From: Alphaproteobacteria bacterium
Lineage (GTDB): Bacteria > Myxococcota_A > UBA796 > GCA-2862545
Length of the DNA: 64,000 bases
NCBI GenBank assembly: GCA_020632885.1
Contig: JACKEQ010000009.1
Coordinates: forward strand, 142,072 to 206,071
Direction: 5' to 3'
Shown here: in pieces, positions 8,696-16,431 of the stretch
Position numbering within the stretch: position 1 is the stretch's first letter
How the letters are laid out: each line of letters starts with the position of its first letter
Position numbers and translations under genes: made by a program
Notes under the pieces: model-generated
What the model saw: only the letters and a program-made list of their open reading frames with translations
What the model was told of the DNA's origin: nothing
Databases searched by the model: none

Positions 8696-9634
8696 TCAGG
8701 CTCCGAGGATCTGGATGCCCTCCCGGAGCCGATGGCCGTGGCCGTCGAACACGAGGAAGTCCTGCAGCCCGAGCCGCCGCAGCGTCGACAGGGCGACGTT
8801 GAGGCGGTTGCGTCCGGTGCTCCCCACGAAGCGCTGCCCCGGCCAGACCGCTTCGATCAAGGCCTGTCGGGGGAGTGACCGACCCGGGGGGAGAGCGGCT
8901 GTCGGGGCGAGCGCGGCGAGGAGGCTCCGGAGCACGGGCTTGCGGGAGAGATCGACCCAGCGGTGCAGACCCGGGCGAAAGCCCGTGTCCGAGAGCCACA
9001 GGGTGTCGGCACCCTGCTCCAGCACGGCGGCTGCCGTGGGACGCTGGGGGCGCGGGAGGACGAGAGCGTCGAGGGCCCGGCGCAGCGGGCCAGGAGGGAG
9101 CTCGGCGGGGTGGACCCGGCCGGTGGTGCGGGCGACGAGGCACCCGAGGGCGAACAGGTCCGCCGCGGCGTCGCGGGGGGCGTCCGGCTCGGCGAACCCG
9201 CCGGGCACGGACGGATCGAGCCCGCAGTCGAGGAGGTAGGGGCCCGTGGGGGACATCAGGACGCTCTGGAGATCCAGGTTGCCCACCACGGCCCCTTCGG
9301 CGTGGAGCACCGCCAGGGCGGCGAGGAGACCGGCGAGGAGCTCGAGGGCCTCCTGCTCGTCGAACGGACCTTCGATGAGCGCGTGCTCCAGGTCGGGGTC
9401 GAGGGGCGTGCCGGTCGGGTGCCACCAGGTGACCAGACAGCCGTCGGGCCCGTCGTGCACGTCGAGCACGGCCGCGGTCCACGGGAGGCAGGTGACCACC
9501 CCGTCGGGCGGGGCCTCGAGGGCCTGCACCCAGACGTCGGAGCCGTCGGGTCGGGAGCCCTCGAACCAGCGGCCACGCCCGCGCGGCCAGGGTCGGAGGA
9601 GGGAGGTTCGGCGATCGCTGGGGTTCGAAGTCAT
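8696..9634 (-). CDS. Pseudokinase fused to a C-terminal winged-helix domain
   Basis: 312 residues. Residues ~20-215 follow a Ser/Thr kinase scaffold: VLHAEGAVVGNLDLQSVLM occupies the catalytic loop, LLDCGLD the DFG position, and DAAADLFALGCLV the APE/helix F region. The HRD triad reads VGN, the catalytic Lys position is Asp, the metal-binding Asn is Ser, and the N-lobe is short with no clear Gly-loop. Phosphotransfer is therefore very unlikely. Residues ~235-312 look like an OmpR/SARP-type winged helix (RQALIEAVWP...RNRLNVALSTLRRLG). Inference: a regulator whose dead kinase lobe senses a ligand or partner and whose tail binds DNA. It is divergent from the GAF histidine kinase at 9728 across 93 bases, which suggests shared control. 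Confidence 0.8.
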   Translation of the reverse strand: MTSNPSDRRTSLLRPWPRGRGRWFEGSRPDGSDVWVQALEAPPDGVVTCLPWTAAVLDVHDGPDGCLVTWWHPTGTPLDPDLEHALIEGPFDEQEALELLAGLLAALAVLHAEGAVVGNLDLQSVLMSPTGPYLLDCGLDPSVPGGFAEPDAPRDAAADLFALGCLVARTTGRVHPAELPPGPLRRALDALVLPRPQRPTAAAVLEQGADTLWLSDTGFRPGLHRWVDLSRKPVLRSLLAALAPTAALPPGRSLPRQALIEAVWPGQRFVGSTGRNRLNVALSTLRRLGLQDFLVFDGHGHRLREGIQILGA

Positions 9635-9727
9635 ACGGATGGCATACCGCTCCCCACCCCGGCTGCCGCGTTCCGTTACCGAGCGTTACGCTCCCCGCCT
9701 GGAGTAGGCTGTCCGACTGGAGGACGC

Positions 9728-10852
9728 TTGGCTGGCGCACCCGAACAGGATGTCTCGAGCCTCCGCCGCCTGGTGGACCTCGCCCTGGAGCTCGGGCGCA
9801 ACCAGGAGGTCGGGAAGGTCCTCCAGTCCGTCGCGGACGCCGTCCTCGAGCTGCTCGACGCCGATCGGGCCTTCGTGATCCTCCAGGGACGCCACGTGGT
9901 GGCCCGCGCCTACGGGCCGGGCCAGAGCGGCGAGCCGTCGCTGTCCGTCGCGAAGTACGCGCTGGCGGAGGGCCGCGAGGTGGTCACCGCAGACATCAGC
10001 GACACCGAGCTCTCCGCCGCGCGAAGCGTCATGAACATGCAGCTCCGCGCGGTCCTCTGCGTGCCCCTCTCCGCGAAGGGCACGATCATCGGTGCGCTCT
10101 ACGCCGACAGCGCCCGTCGGGGCCACGACGAGATGAAGGAGCTCGTGGGCCTCGCGCGGGCCTACGCCGCCCACGCGTCGGTCGCCCTCACCAACGCCCG
10201 CAACCTCGCGGAGGCCCGGCGGCGCTCGCGGGTGGCGCGGGAGGCCGCCCACGACGTCCGCAACCTCGCGGGCTCGGTGGACATGGGGCTCGAGGAGCTC
10301 GAGGAGCTCGAGCTGCCCGAGTGGGCGATGCAGACCCTGCGCGATGTCCGGCGCATGAACCGTCTCGCCATGACCACCGCCACGTCCGCCCTCACCGAGG
10401 AGCAGGCCGAGCGGGAGGTCGTGGATCTCGCGCCCCTCGTGCGCATGGGGATCGCGCAGCAGCGCTTCGACGCGCGCCGGAAGGGGGTCACGCTCGCCGA
10501 GGAGCTCGTGGCCGCACCCGTCCTGGCGCTGGCCGACGACCTCGCCCGCGTCATCGCGAACCTCCTCGGCAACGCGTTGAAGTACACGCCCCGCGGGGGC
10601 ACGGTGCGCGCCGTGCTCACGAACGACGGCCGGCAGGCCGTGCTGCGCGTCCACGACGAGGGGCCCGGCATCCCCGAGGGCGCCCTCGACGACGTGTTCC
10701 GCACGGGCTTCCAGGCCGAGGGCGCAATGCCCGGCCACGGCCTGGGGCTCGGGATCTGCCGCACGATCGTGAAGCGCCACGGCGGCTTCGTGCGCGCCCG
10801 CAACGGCGAGAAGGGCGCGGTGTTCGAGGTGGTGCTCCCGGTCTCCGGGTAG
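9728..10852 (+). CDS. GAF-domain sensor histidine kinase
   Basis: 374 residues with a TTG start at 9728, preceded by GGAGGA at 9719-9724; the spacing is tight but no better in-frame start lies between this and the divergent gene. An N-terminal GAF domain (~15-160: ADRAFVILQGRHVVARAYG, LCVPLSAKGTIIGALYAD) would bind a small ligand. It is followed by a dimerisation helix with the phospho-acceptor H175 in REAAHDVRNL and a HATPase_c domain: N box NLLGNALKYTP, G1 HDEGPGIP, G2 GHGLGLGIC. There are no membrane segments, so it is a soluble sensor. No response regulator is adjacent, so it is an orphan kinase. The divergent pseudokinase/winged-helix protein is a possible functional neighbour (inference). 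It is convergent with the K+ channel gene. Confidence 0.88.
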   Translation: MAGAPEQDVSSLRRLVDLALELGRNQEVGKVLQSVADAVLELLDADRAFVILQGRHVVARAYGPGQSGEPSLSVAKYALAEGREVVTADISDTELSAARSVMNMQLRAVLCVPLSAKGTIIGALYADSARRGHDEMKELVGLARAYAAHASVALTNARNLAEARRRSRVAREAAHDVRNLAGSVDMGLEELEELELPEWAMQTLRDVRRMNRLAMTTATSALTEEQAEREVVDLAPLVRMGIAQQRFDARRKGVTLAEELVAAPVLALADDLARVIANLLGNALKYTPRGGTVRAVLTNDGRQAVLRVHDEGPGIPEGALDDVFRTGFQAEGAMPGHGLGLGICRTIVKRHGGFVRARNGEKGAVFEVVLPVSG

Positions 10853-10854
10853 CG

Positions 10855-11889
10855 TCAGAGGACCGGCCGCTCGGGCGCGATGCACAGCGCCATGTCGCCC
10901 GGCCGGATGGCCTCCGAGCCGGGCGGGTTGATCATCACCTTGCCGTCGCGACGCAGCCCGAGCGGCAGGGCGCCGATCTCCACGAGCTTGTGCTGGCACT
11001 CGTTCCACGTCGCGCCCGGGGTGGGCACCGTGTAGAACTCCTGGCCGTACGTGTTGCTCGTGATCTCGTGCACCAGCGCCTTCACGCCGGGGTCCAGGGC
11101 CTCCTGCACGAGCAGCTGGGACGCGAGCTCGTCCATGCACACCACCGAGTCGCAGCCGCAGCGCTCGAGGAGCTGGATGTTCGCGGGGTCCACGCACTCG
11201 GCCACCGTGTGGAGGTCCGGCCAGATGTGCTCCAGCGTGAGGGTCACCGCGAGGCTCGTGTTGTCCGTGCTCCGGTCGTGCGGCACCTTCGCGAGGATGA
11301 TCGCCTGGGAGGCCGACTGGGCGGACGCCATGCGCAGCGTCTCCTCGAGGACCGGGTTGCCCCGCACGAAGCGCACCCCGCGCTCCACGAGCTCCGGCGG
11401 CAGCTCCTCGAGGTCGGGGTCGATCAGCACCAGGCCCTTCCCGCGGGTCTTGTCGTCGTGCCGGAACTGCTCCTCCACCTCCAGCACACGCTGGAGGTTC
11501 GGGAAGTGGATGATGAGGAGGTGTCCGTCGAGCTTCACGTCGGCCATGCCCTTGAGCTCCCGGTTGCGTTCTTCGATGAGGAAGGCGGCCACCATCGAGA
11601 GGAGGTAGCCGAGGATGCTGATGCCGAAGAGCATCGTGGGGACCGCGACGAGGTAGCGTCCACCGAAGGTCTTCGGGAAGAGGTCGCCGTACCCGACCGT
11701 GGTCATCGTGACGATGGCCCACCAGAAGGCGTCGGTCCACTGCAGGTCCGGCGCGCCCTCCAGCTCGAAGTACATGAACCCGCTCGTCGCGTAGAACATC
11801 AGGGTGAGCGAGAGCAGCGTGACCCGCGGGAGGGCCTCGCCGCTGGTGCGACGGAACCGGACGAGGAGCGAGATCAGGAAGCGGATCAC
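10855..11889 (-). CDS. Two-TM potassium channel with RCK (TrkA) domains
   Basis: 344 residues. TM1 is at ~22-42, a pore loop carries the K+ selectivity filter TTVGYGD at 63-69, and TM2 is at ~77-105. The cytoplasmic part follows with an RCK-N/TrkA-N Rossmann domain (GHLLIIHFPN, VLIDPD, GNPVLEETL, AIILAK) and an RCK-C-like end (IGALPLG, NPPGSEAIRPGD). This is the MthK/Kch-type ligand-gated K+ channel plan. The GTG start at 11889 overlaps the stop of the nuclease-like gene as GTGA, making this the last gene of a four-gene operon led by a FadR-type regulator. Activating ligand is not predictable from sequence. The stop lies two bases from the stop of the convergent histidine kinase. Confidence 0.92.
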   Translation of the reverse strand: MIRFLISLLVRFRRTSGEALPRVTLLSLTLMFYATSGFMYFELEGAPDLQWTDAFWWAIVTMTTVGYGDLFPKTFGGRYLVAVPTMLFGISILGYLLSMVAAFLIEERNRELKGMADVKLDGHLLIIHFPNLQRVLEVEEQFRHDDKTRGKGLVLIDPDLEELPPELVERGVRFVRGNPVLEETLRMASAQSASQAIILAKVPHDRSTDNTSLAVTLTLEHIWPDLHTVAECVDPANIQLLERCGCDSVVCMDELASQLLVQEALDPGVKALVHEITSNTYGQEFYTVPTPGATWNECQHKLVEIGALPLGLRRDGKVMINPPGSEAIRPGDMALCIAPERPVL

Positions 11890-12461
11890 GGCTCACCCTC
11901 CCAGCCGGCCTGGACCTTCAGCGCCCGCTCCGTGGCCTTGGGGCTCGACCAGAGCCCGCGGTGCTCGACCTGCGCGAGCTCCTCGAGGGCCAGGTAGGCC
12001 TCCATCTCGCTGAACGGGTACTTCGTGTACACCAGCGCCCAGCCGTCCCTGACGAGCTCCGCGCCCACGTCGGTGCCCTCGACCTCGAGGTAGGCGAGCA
12101 GCCGGCCCGCGCCGTCCACGTTGCGCTCGGGGAAGAGCACCCGCCCGCTCTTCCCGGCATACCGCTGGAGCGTGTCGATCGCGCGCTGCCCCGGGTCGCC
12201 GAGACCCGGCTCGTTGCTCACGTCGAAGGCCTTGATCCCGAGCAGACGCACGGTGAACGTCTGATCTCCGTGCTTCACGGAGATCTCGTCGCCGTCGATG
12301 GCCTGCCCGAACACCACCTCGCCGCCGCTCGCGATCTCCAGGCTGGCCGTGCTCCCGAAGAGCCGCATCCGCCGCACCTGGACGTCCACCGTCCAGTAGC
12401 CGGAGAGGAGGAGCATGGACGCGATGAGGGCCCGGAACGCCCACTTCGGCGACAGGTCCAT
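11886..12461 (-). CDS. Membrane-anchored staphylococcal-nuclease-like protein
   Basis: 191 residues starting at the ATG that overlaps the upstream gene's stop (TGATG). A single hydrophobic segment near residues 8-25 is a signal anchor, so the SNc domain (~40-180) should face the outside or periplasm. SNase landmarks are present: AIDGDEI, VRLLGIKAFD, DGAGRLLAYLEVEG and ELVRDGWALVY. The active site is imperfect. Arg of VRLL and Arg of GRLLAY remain, but the VDTPE region of true nucleases reads IKAFD, so an Asp ligand is replaced by Lys and the general-base Glu by Asp at best. It may be a weak nuclease or a binding protein. It is third in the FadR regulator/phosphotransferase/SNase/K+ channel operon. 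Confidence 0.82.
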   Translation of the reverse strand: MDLSPKWAFRALIASMLLLSGYWTVDVQVRRMRLFGSTASLEIASGGEVVFGQAIDGDEISVKHGDQTFTVRLLGIKAFDVSNEPGLGDPGQRAIDTLQRYAGKSGRVLFPERNVDGAGRLLAYLEVEGTDVGAELVRDGWALVYTKYPFSEMEAYLALEELAQVEHRGLWSSPKATERALKVQAGWEGEP

Positions 12462-13336
12462 CAGTCGCCCAGCCCGGGCACGGTGCCCTGGAGGGCCAGC
12501 AGGGTCTCGGTCCACGCGGGCACGGCGTCGGGCGCCCAGCGCAGGTGGTCCTCGAGCGTCTGCAGGCCCTTCAGGAGGGCGTGAGCACGGGCCCGCCGGA
12601 GGGACGCATCGTCACCGCCCCGCTCCACGTGGACCTCCGCGGTGAGCACGGGCTCCCACAGCAACAGCCCGATCATGTCGCGGGCGGGGTCTCCCCGGGA
12701 GGCGTCCGCCCAGTCCAGGACCGCCACGAGCTCGCGGGTCTCGGGGTGGAGGAGGAGGTGCTCGGGTCCGAGATCGTCGTGCAGGAGGGTCTTCCGGCCG
12801 CCCACGGGCTCGTTGCGCGCGAGCCACTCGAGGGACGGACGGAGCGACGGCACCTGGTCGCGGACCCGGTGGAGCCGGCCCACACGCTGCTCCCAGGTCC
12901 CGTCCGGCCACCCCTCGACGGCGAAGGGCGGCACGATGCTGTGGAGGGCGTCGAGGAACCCCGTGGCGGCGTGGATCACCGCCCGACGGTCCACCCCGGG
13001 CGAGCTCGCCACGATCCCCTCGAGCCACGGATACCCGAAGAACGGGTAGGGCATGTCGTCCGCGGCCACGCCGTGGAACGCGGGGCGCGGCACGGCGGCG
13101 GGCATGGCCGGGAGGGCCGTCAGCAGGCTGACCTCCTGCCGCATCCGGGACACGACGCTGGCCCGCTTGGGGACCTTGAACACCCAGTCGCCGTCGACCC
13201 GGAAGGTGAGGTAGTCCCACCCGTGGCGCAGGGCGACGACGTCCGGCCGCTCGAACTCCGGGAAGCGCCGCTCGAGCACGCGGGAGAACTGCTCTGGCGT
13301 GACGTTGTGGTCGGCGTCCCAGGGTGCGCGGCTCAT
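12461..13336 (-). CDS. Aminoglycoside phosphotransferase-like (APH family) kinase
   Basis: 291 residues. APH/choline-kinase fold with an N-lobe (DYLTFRVDGDWVFKVPK, with the ATP-binding Lys in VFKVPK), the catalytic loop LLHDDLGPEHLLLHP and the metal-binding VAVLDWADASRGDPARD. The family phosphorylates small molecules; few environmental members are proven antibiotic-resistance enzymes, and the substrate here is unknown. Its start overlaps the FadR-type regulator's stop as ATGA and its stop overlaps the next ATG as TGATG, so it is the second gene of a coupled four-gene operon with a nuclease-like protein and a K+ channel. Confidence 0.88.
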   Translation of the reverse strand: MSRAPWDADHNVTPEQFSRVLERRFPEFERPDVVALRHGWDYLTFRVDGDWVFKVPKRASVVSRMRQEVSLLTALPAMPAAVPRPAFHGVAADDMPYPFFGYPWLEGIVASSPGVDRRAVIHAATGFLDALHSIVPPFAVEGWPDGTWEQRVGRLHRVRDQVPSLRPSLEWLARNEPVGGRKTLLHDDLGPEHLLLHPETRELVAVLDWADASRGDPARDMIGLLLWEPVLTAEVHVERGGDDASLRRARAHALLKGLQTLEDHLRWAPDAVPAWTETLLALQGTVPGLGD

Positions 13337-13956
13337 GCGAGCAGCCCCTCGGCGGCGAGGGCCGCTCCCCGCGTGTCTCCGGCGGCCACGGCGTTCGTGA
13401 GCTCCACGAGGTCCTGGGCGCCGGCGGGCGGGAGCTCGAGGTCGACCCGCCGGACCATGTTGAACACGAGCCGGAAGGCGATGTTGTGGCTGGCGTCCAC
13501 CATCACGTTCCAGAACTCCTCGGTGAGGTCCCGGACCTGCTCGGCGTCGCCGGCGGCCGCGAGACCCGCGAGCATCTCCAGGCGCGAGACGTCCTCCGCG
13601 GTGGCGCGACGGGCGGCCTCCCGACAGAACTCCGGGAACAGGGCCCGGCGGAAGGCCACGAGGTCCTGGCGACGCTCGGGGGCGTGCACCAGCAGGGCCT
13701 CCAGGATCCCGAGCCCGGCATTCCGGCTGAAGTCGAGCACACGGGTGTTCCCGCCGTGCTGGATGGTGATCAGGCCCGCCTGCTCGAGCCGCTTGAGGGC
13801 CTCGCGCACGGCCGAGCGGTTCACACCGAGGCTCTCGGCGAGCTGACGCTCGGCGGGCAGGGGCTCACCGGGCTCGAGGCGGCCCGAGAGGATGAGATCG
13901 CGGACCTGCTCGAAGACGGAGGTCGCCAGGGAGGTCTTCTGGATGGGCTTGAGCAC
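13333..13956 (-). CDS. GntR-family transcription regulator, FadR subgroup
   Basis: 207 residues. N-terminal winged helix (~10-75) with LSGRLEPGEPLPAERQLAE and VNRSAVREALKRLEQAGLI, the standard GntR signature. The all-helical C-terminal FCD/FadR-like effector domain follows (~85-205). It heads the operon with APH kinase, SNase-like and K+ channel genes, and overlaps the next start as ATGA. A perfect TGGTC-G-GACCA palindrome lies at 13989-13999, just downstream of a -10-like element for this strand, so autoregulation is likely. The sequence matches the core of the FadR operator consensus known from Escherichia coli. The effector is unknown; acyl-CoA is only a suggestion from the operator type. 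Confidence 0.92.
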   Translation of the reverse strand: MLKPIQKTSLATSVFEQVRDLILSGRLEPGEPLPAERQLAESLGVNRSAVREALKRLEQAGLITIQHGGNTRVLDFSRNAGLGILEALLVHAPERRQDLVAFRRALFPEFCREAARRATAEDVSRLEMLAGLAAAGDAEQVRDLTEEFWNVMVDASHNIAFRLVFNMVRRVDLELPPAGAQDLVELTNAVAAGDTRGAALAAEGLLA

Positions 13957-13988
13957 GGGGGATCCGGGGGAGGGAGCCGATCAGCCGG

Positions 13989-13999
13989 TGGTCGGACCA
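13989..13999. promoter_or_regulatory. FadR-like operator TGGTCGGACCA
   Basis: Perfect 11-base palindrome 33 bases upstream of the FadR-type regulator's start and just downstream of its predicted -10 element, where binding would block transcription start. The half-site TGGTC/GACCA is the published core of FadR binding sites. A second copy, TGGTCAGACCA, lies at 49314-49324 upstream of infA. Confidence 0.65.
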
Positions 14000-14003
14000 G
14001 TGC

Positions 14004-14032
14004 ACTCTAGCCCACCCGCGCGATCCTGAGAA
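14004..14032 (-). promoter_or_regulatory. Predicted sigma-70-type promoter of the FadR-led operon
   Basis: Read on the minus strand: -35 TTCTCA (14032-14027), exactly 17 bases, then -10 TAGAGT (14009-14004). Each hexamer matches consensus at four of six positions. The expected start of transcription falls in or next to the TGGTCGGACCA palindrome, fitting repression by the first gene product. Prediction only. Confidence 0.4.
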
Positions 14033-14075
14033 CCCCGGCGTGTGTGCGGTGTCATGCTGTGTGGAGGAGGCACCG

Positions 14076-14783
14076 ATGCTCGTGCTCGCCAGCGCCCTCG
14101 CGGGCACCCCCATCCCGGCGGCGTTCCCGCCCCCGCCGGGCGCGGAGCGCGTCGACCCGGACGCGTTCGGGACCTGGCTCCGGACCCTCGAGGTGCTCGA
14201 GGTCGACCGGCCGGTGCGCACGTACAAGGGGGGCGAGGTGGGCCATCGCGCACGGGTGATCGACCTCCCGCTCGTGCCCGGCGACCTGCAGCAGTGCGCG
14301 GACTCCGCCATCCGTCTGCGCGCCCAGTGGCTCCACGATCGCGGGGAGCCCGTGATGTTCCACGCCACGAGCGGCGATCCCATGCCCTGGTCGCGGTGGG
14401 AGGGCGGCGAGCGGCCGTACGTCGTGGGGAACCACCTCGCGTGGAAGCCCGGCACGAAGGGCGGTTGGGAGGCCTACCTCGCCGCGGTGTTCATGTGGGC
14501 GGGCACCCTCTCGCTGTCGGCCCACGACACCGTCGCGGTGGATCGGGCCCCCGTCCCGGGCGACCTGCTGGTGAAGCCCGGCAGCCCGGGCCACGCGGTG
14601 GTCCTGCTGGATGTCGCCACGGCGGGCGACCGCACCTGGGTGCTCGTGGGCGAGGGCTACATGCCGGCCCAGGACTTCCACGTGGAGCTCGGGCCGGACG
14701 CCGGCTGGTGGCCGTGGGACGGCGGGGTCACGCTCTCCCACTGGGACCTGCACGGAGAGGCCGTGCACCGGGCCTTCCGGTAG
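14076..14783 (+). CDS. DUF4846 family protein, probably exported
   Basis: 235 residues. The start at the ATG 14076 is set by a strong GGAGGAG just upstream. The first ~15 residues (MLVLASALAGTPIPA) look like a very short signal peptide. The body matches the DUF4846 pattern: an early PPPPGAER, LPLVPGDLQQCADSAIRLRAQWL, TSGDPMPWSRW and the late GHAVVLLDV and GEGYMPAQDFHVEL strands. Function of the family is not established. Divergent from the FadR-led operon and convergent with the DUF1877 gene two bases away. Confidence 0.78.
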   Translation: MLVLASALAGTPIPAAFPPPPGAERVDPDAFGTWLRTLEVLEVDRPVRTYKGGEVGHRARVIDLPLVPGDLQQCADSAIRLRAQWLHDRGEPVMFHATSGDPMPWSRWEGGERPYVVGNHLAWKPGTKGGWEAYLAAVFMWAGTLSLSAHDTVAVDRAPVPGDLLVKPGSPGHAVVLLDVATAGDRTWVLVGEGYMPAQDFHVELGPDAGWWPWDGGVTLSHWDLHGEAVHRAFR

Positions 14784-14785
14784 GC

Positions 14786-15235
14786 TCAGCTCATGTAGAG
14801 CAGGAGCCCCTCGCCCGCCTCGGCCGCCTGGGCCACGAAGGCCCGGAGGTCGTTGTAGTAGCCCTCCGCGAACTCCTGGTCCTCCTCCTCGCTGGAGGTG
14901 CAGTAGACGTCTGCCCCCTCCATCGCGTCCTGGTCCCAGCGCGCGACCAGCGCCTCCCAGGGAGTCTCGCGCAGGAAGCTCGCGATCTCGCGGGTGGTGG
15001 CGGCATCGTGGGCATGACCCGGACCGTAGCCGCAGTCCACGGCGTCCACGGTCTCCCCGGCCATCAGGAAGCCCTCGGGGACCTCGCCGCCCCAGGCGTC
15101 GCCCGCGAGCACGAAGTGCAGGATGTGCCACGCCTTGTGGAGGTCACAGACCTCGCCCACGTCGGTCTCGACGGGCCCGCCGGCCATCACGTCGTCGATG
15201 TCGGCCCGACGCTCCAGGTACAGACACATGCCCAT
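14786..15235 (-). CDS. DUF1877 (YfbM-like) family protein
   Basis: 149 residues. Begins MGMCLYLERR and has DLHKAWHILHFVLAG and the late GYYNDLRAFVAQAA helix, the pattern of DUF1877/YfbM-like small cytoplasmic proteins of unknown function. It is separated by 13 bases from the GST gene upstream, so it is probably the third gene of a GNAT-GST-DUF1877 operon. It has no catalytic motif I can name. Confidence 0.82.
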   Translation of the reverse strand: MGMCLYLERRADIDDVMAGGPVETDVGEVCDLHKAWHILHFVLAGDAWGGEVPEGFLMAGETVDAVDCGYGPGHAHDAATTREIASFLRETPWEALVARWDQDAMEGADVYCTSSEEEDQEFAEGYYNDLRAFVAQAAEAGEGLLLYMS

Positions 15236-15248
15236 CAGGGACCTCCGT

Positions 15249-15920
15249 TCACTGCCAGTGCGGCGGCCAGCTCCGCGCGAAGCCCTCGAGCTTCTTCACG
15301 CCCTCGTAGCGCTCGAGGAGCTGCGACCACCGCGACCAGTCGAGGGGCAGCAGGCCCACCTGATCGGCCCCGCGCATGAGGGACGCCCGCTTGAGCACGG
15401 CCAGCACAGGCACCAGCATCGCGTCGACCGCGTTGAACGGGCCACGCTCGCAGTGGGCCTCGAGGCGATCGAGCTCCACGAGGACCTCGGCCACCTTCTC
15501 GCGGAGCTCGCCGAGCAGGGGCTGCTCCAGGCGGAGCTGACGGCCCAGCGTGTGGGCGGTGGGCAGCGCGGCCGGCGTGAGGAACGTGTCGATGTCGACG
15601 ACCTTCTGCCAGATCCGCGCGGCGTCTGCGGAGGTGGGACCGAACAGCGGCAGCCTGGGGTAGGCGCGATCGAGGTAGCCGAGGATGGCGAGGGGCTCGG
15701 CGACCACGACCTCCCCGTCGACCAGGGTCGGCACGCGTCCGCGGGGGTTCAGCGACGTGTACCCGATCTGGACGTGGTCGCGGTTGGCCATGTCGAGCAG
15801 CCGGTCGTCGACCTCCAGCTCCTTGAACAGCAGCGCCAGCACGACCCGCCAGGAGCTCACGCTCCCCTGGGCCCAGTAGAGTTCCAAGCGGCCTCCGGGA
15901 TCGCGGTCTACCACATTCAC
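15249..15920 (-). CDS. Glutathione S-transferase-like protein
   Basis: 223 residues. N-terminal thioredoxin-like GST domain with a Ser-rich active-site region (GSVSSWRVVLALLF), NPRGRVPTLVDG with the cis-Pro of the GSH site, and VVAEPLAILGYLDRAYP (the usual Glu-Ser pair reads Glu-Pro). An all-helical C-terminal domain follows. The order resembles zeta/maleylacetoacetate-isomerase-type GSTs, but the substrate is not predictable. The GTG start at 15920 overlaps the acetyltransferase stop as GTGA, so the two are translationally coupled. Replacement of the usual Ser after Glu in the glutathione gamma-glutamyl site is a mild oddity. Confidence 0.8.
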   Translation of the reverse strand: MNVVDRDPGGRLELYWAQGSVSSWRVVLALLFKELEVDDRLLDMANRDHVQIGYTSLNPRGRVPTLVDGEVVVAEPLAILGYLDRAYPRLPLFGPTSADAARIWQKVVDIDTFLTPAALPTAHTLGRQLRLEQPLLGELREKVAEVLVELDRLEAHCERGPFNAVDAMLVPVLAVLKRASLMRGADQVGLLPLDWSRWSQLLERYEGVKKLEGFARSWPPHWQ

Positions 15921-16414
15921 GGGGTGAGGAGCACCATGCACAGGTCGTCCAGCAGCGTGCCGTCGGCCAGCCGGATGAAGTCGCGGCGCACCGACTCCAC
16001 CTCGAACCCCAGGGATCGGTACAGCGCCAGGGCCCGGTCGTTGTCGGCCCGGACGTAGAGCTCCAGCCGATGGACCCCGGCCGCACGGGCCTCCTCGAGG
16101 ATCCGGTGCATCAGGGCCCGGCCGATCCCACGCCGCTGGGCGTCCGGGTGCACGCCCACCGCGAGGGACGCCACGTGCCGGCACCGCGCCGGGGTGAACA
16201 CGTGGAGCGAGCCGTTGCCCACGACCCGGCCGTCGAGCTCGGCCACGAACGCACCGCCGCGCGCGAGACGCTCCCGGATCGCGGGCACCTCGGCCACGTC
16301 GGCCGCCTCCCGCACCTCGCCCCGACCGTCGGCCACCAGGGCGAGATCGAGGGCGCGGATGGCCTCGGCGTCTGCGGGAACGGCGGGTCGTACGAGCACC
16401 GCGCGAGTGTACAC
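15917..16414 (-). CDS. GNAT-family N-acetyltransferase
   Basis: 165 residues from GTG 16414, or 160 from GTG 16399, which gives the more usual opening MLVRPAVPADAEAI. Motif A is VHPDAQRRGIGRALM (acetyl-CoA pyrophosphate loop), followed by GVHRLELYVRADNDRALALYRSLGF, the standard GNAT end. It transfers an acetyl group from acetyl-CoA to an unknown amine. A palindrome covers the first candidate start and contains TACACT on this strand; a promoter there would place the transcript start on GTG 16399, a leaderless message. It leads an operon with the GST and DUF1877 genes and is divergent from the enoyl-CoA hydratase. Confidence 0.88.
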   Translation of the reverse strand: MYTRAVLVRPAVPADAEAIRALDLALVADGRGEVREAADVAEVPAIRERLARGGAFVAELDGRVVGNGSLHVFTPARCRHVASLAVGVHPDAQRRGIGRALMHRILEEARAAGVHRLELYVRADNDRALALYRSLGFEVESVRRDFIRLADGTLLDDLCMVLLTP

Positions 16415-16416
16415 TC
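16405..16416. promoter_or_regulatory. Palindrome GAGTGTACACTC in a divergent promoter
   Basis: Perfect 12-base palindrome between the GNAT and enoyl-CoA hydratase genes. It places a -10-like TACACT on each strand. On the plus strand, initiation about seven bases downstream would leave a leader of roughly ten bases beginning at the GGAGG ribosome-binding site. On the minus strand it would start at GTG 16399. It could equally be a regulator site. No regulator lies next to it. Confidence 0.4.
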
Positions 16417-16431
16417 CCGACCGGAGGACAC

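Noticed and set aside
8689..8700. Palindrome CCTGACGTCAGG between convergent genes
   Set aside because: It is produced by two facing TGA stop codons; no further structure.
11886..12461. A secreted toxin or defence nuclease
   Set aside because: The membrane-anchored SNase-like fold has a degraded active site, so strong nuclease activity is not supported.
12461..13336. Aminoglycoside resistance gene
   Set aside because: APH fold only; the operon with a K+ channel and a regulator gives no support for drug resistance.
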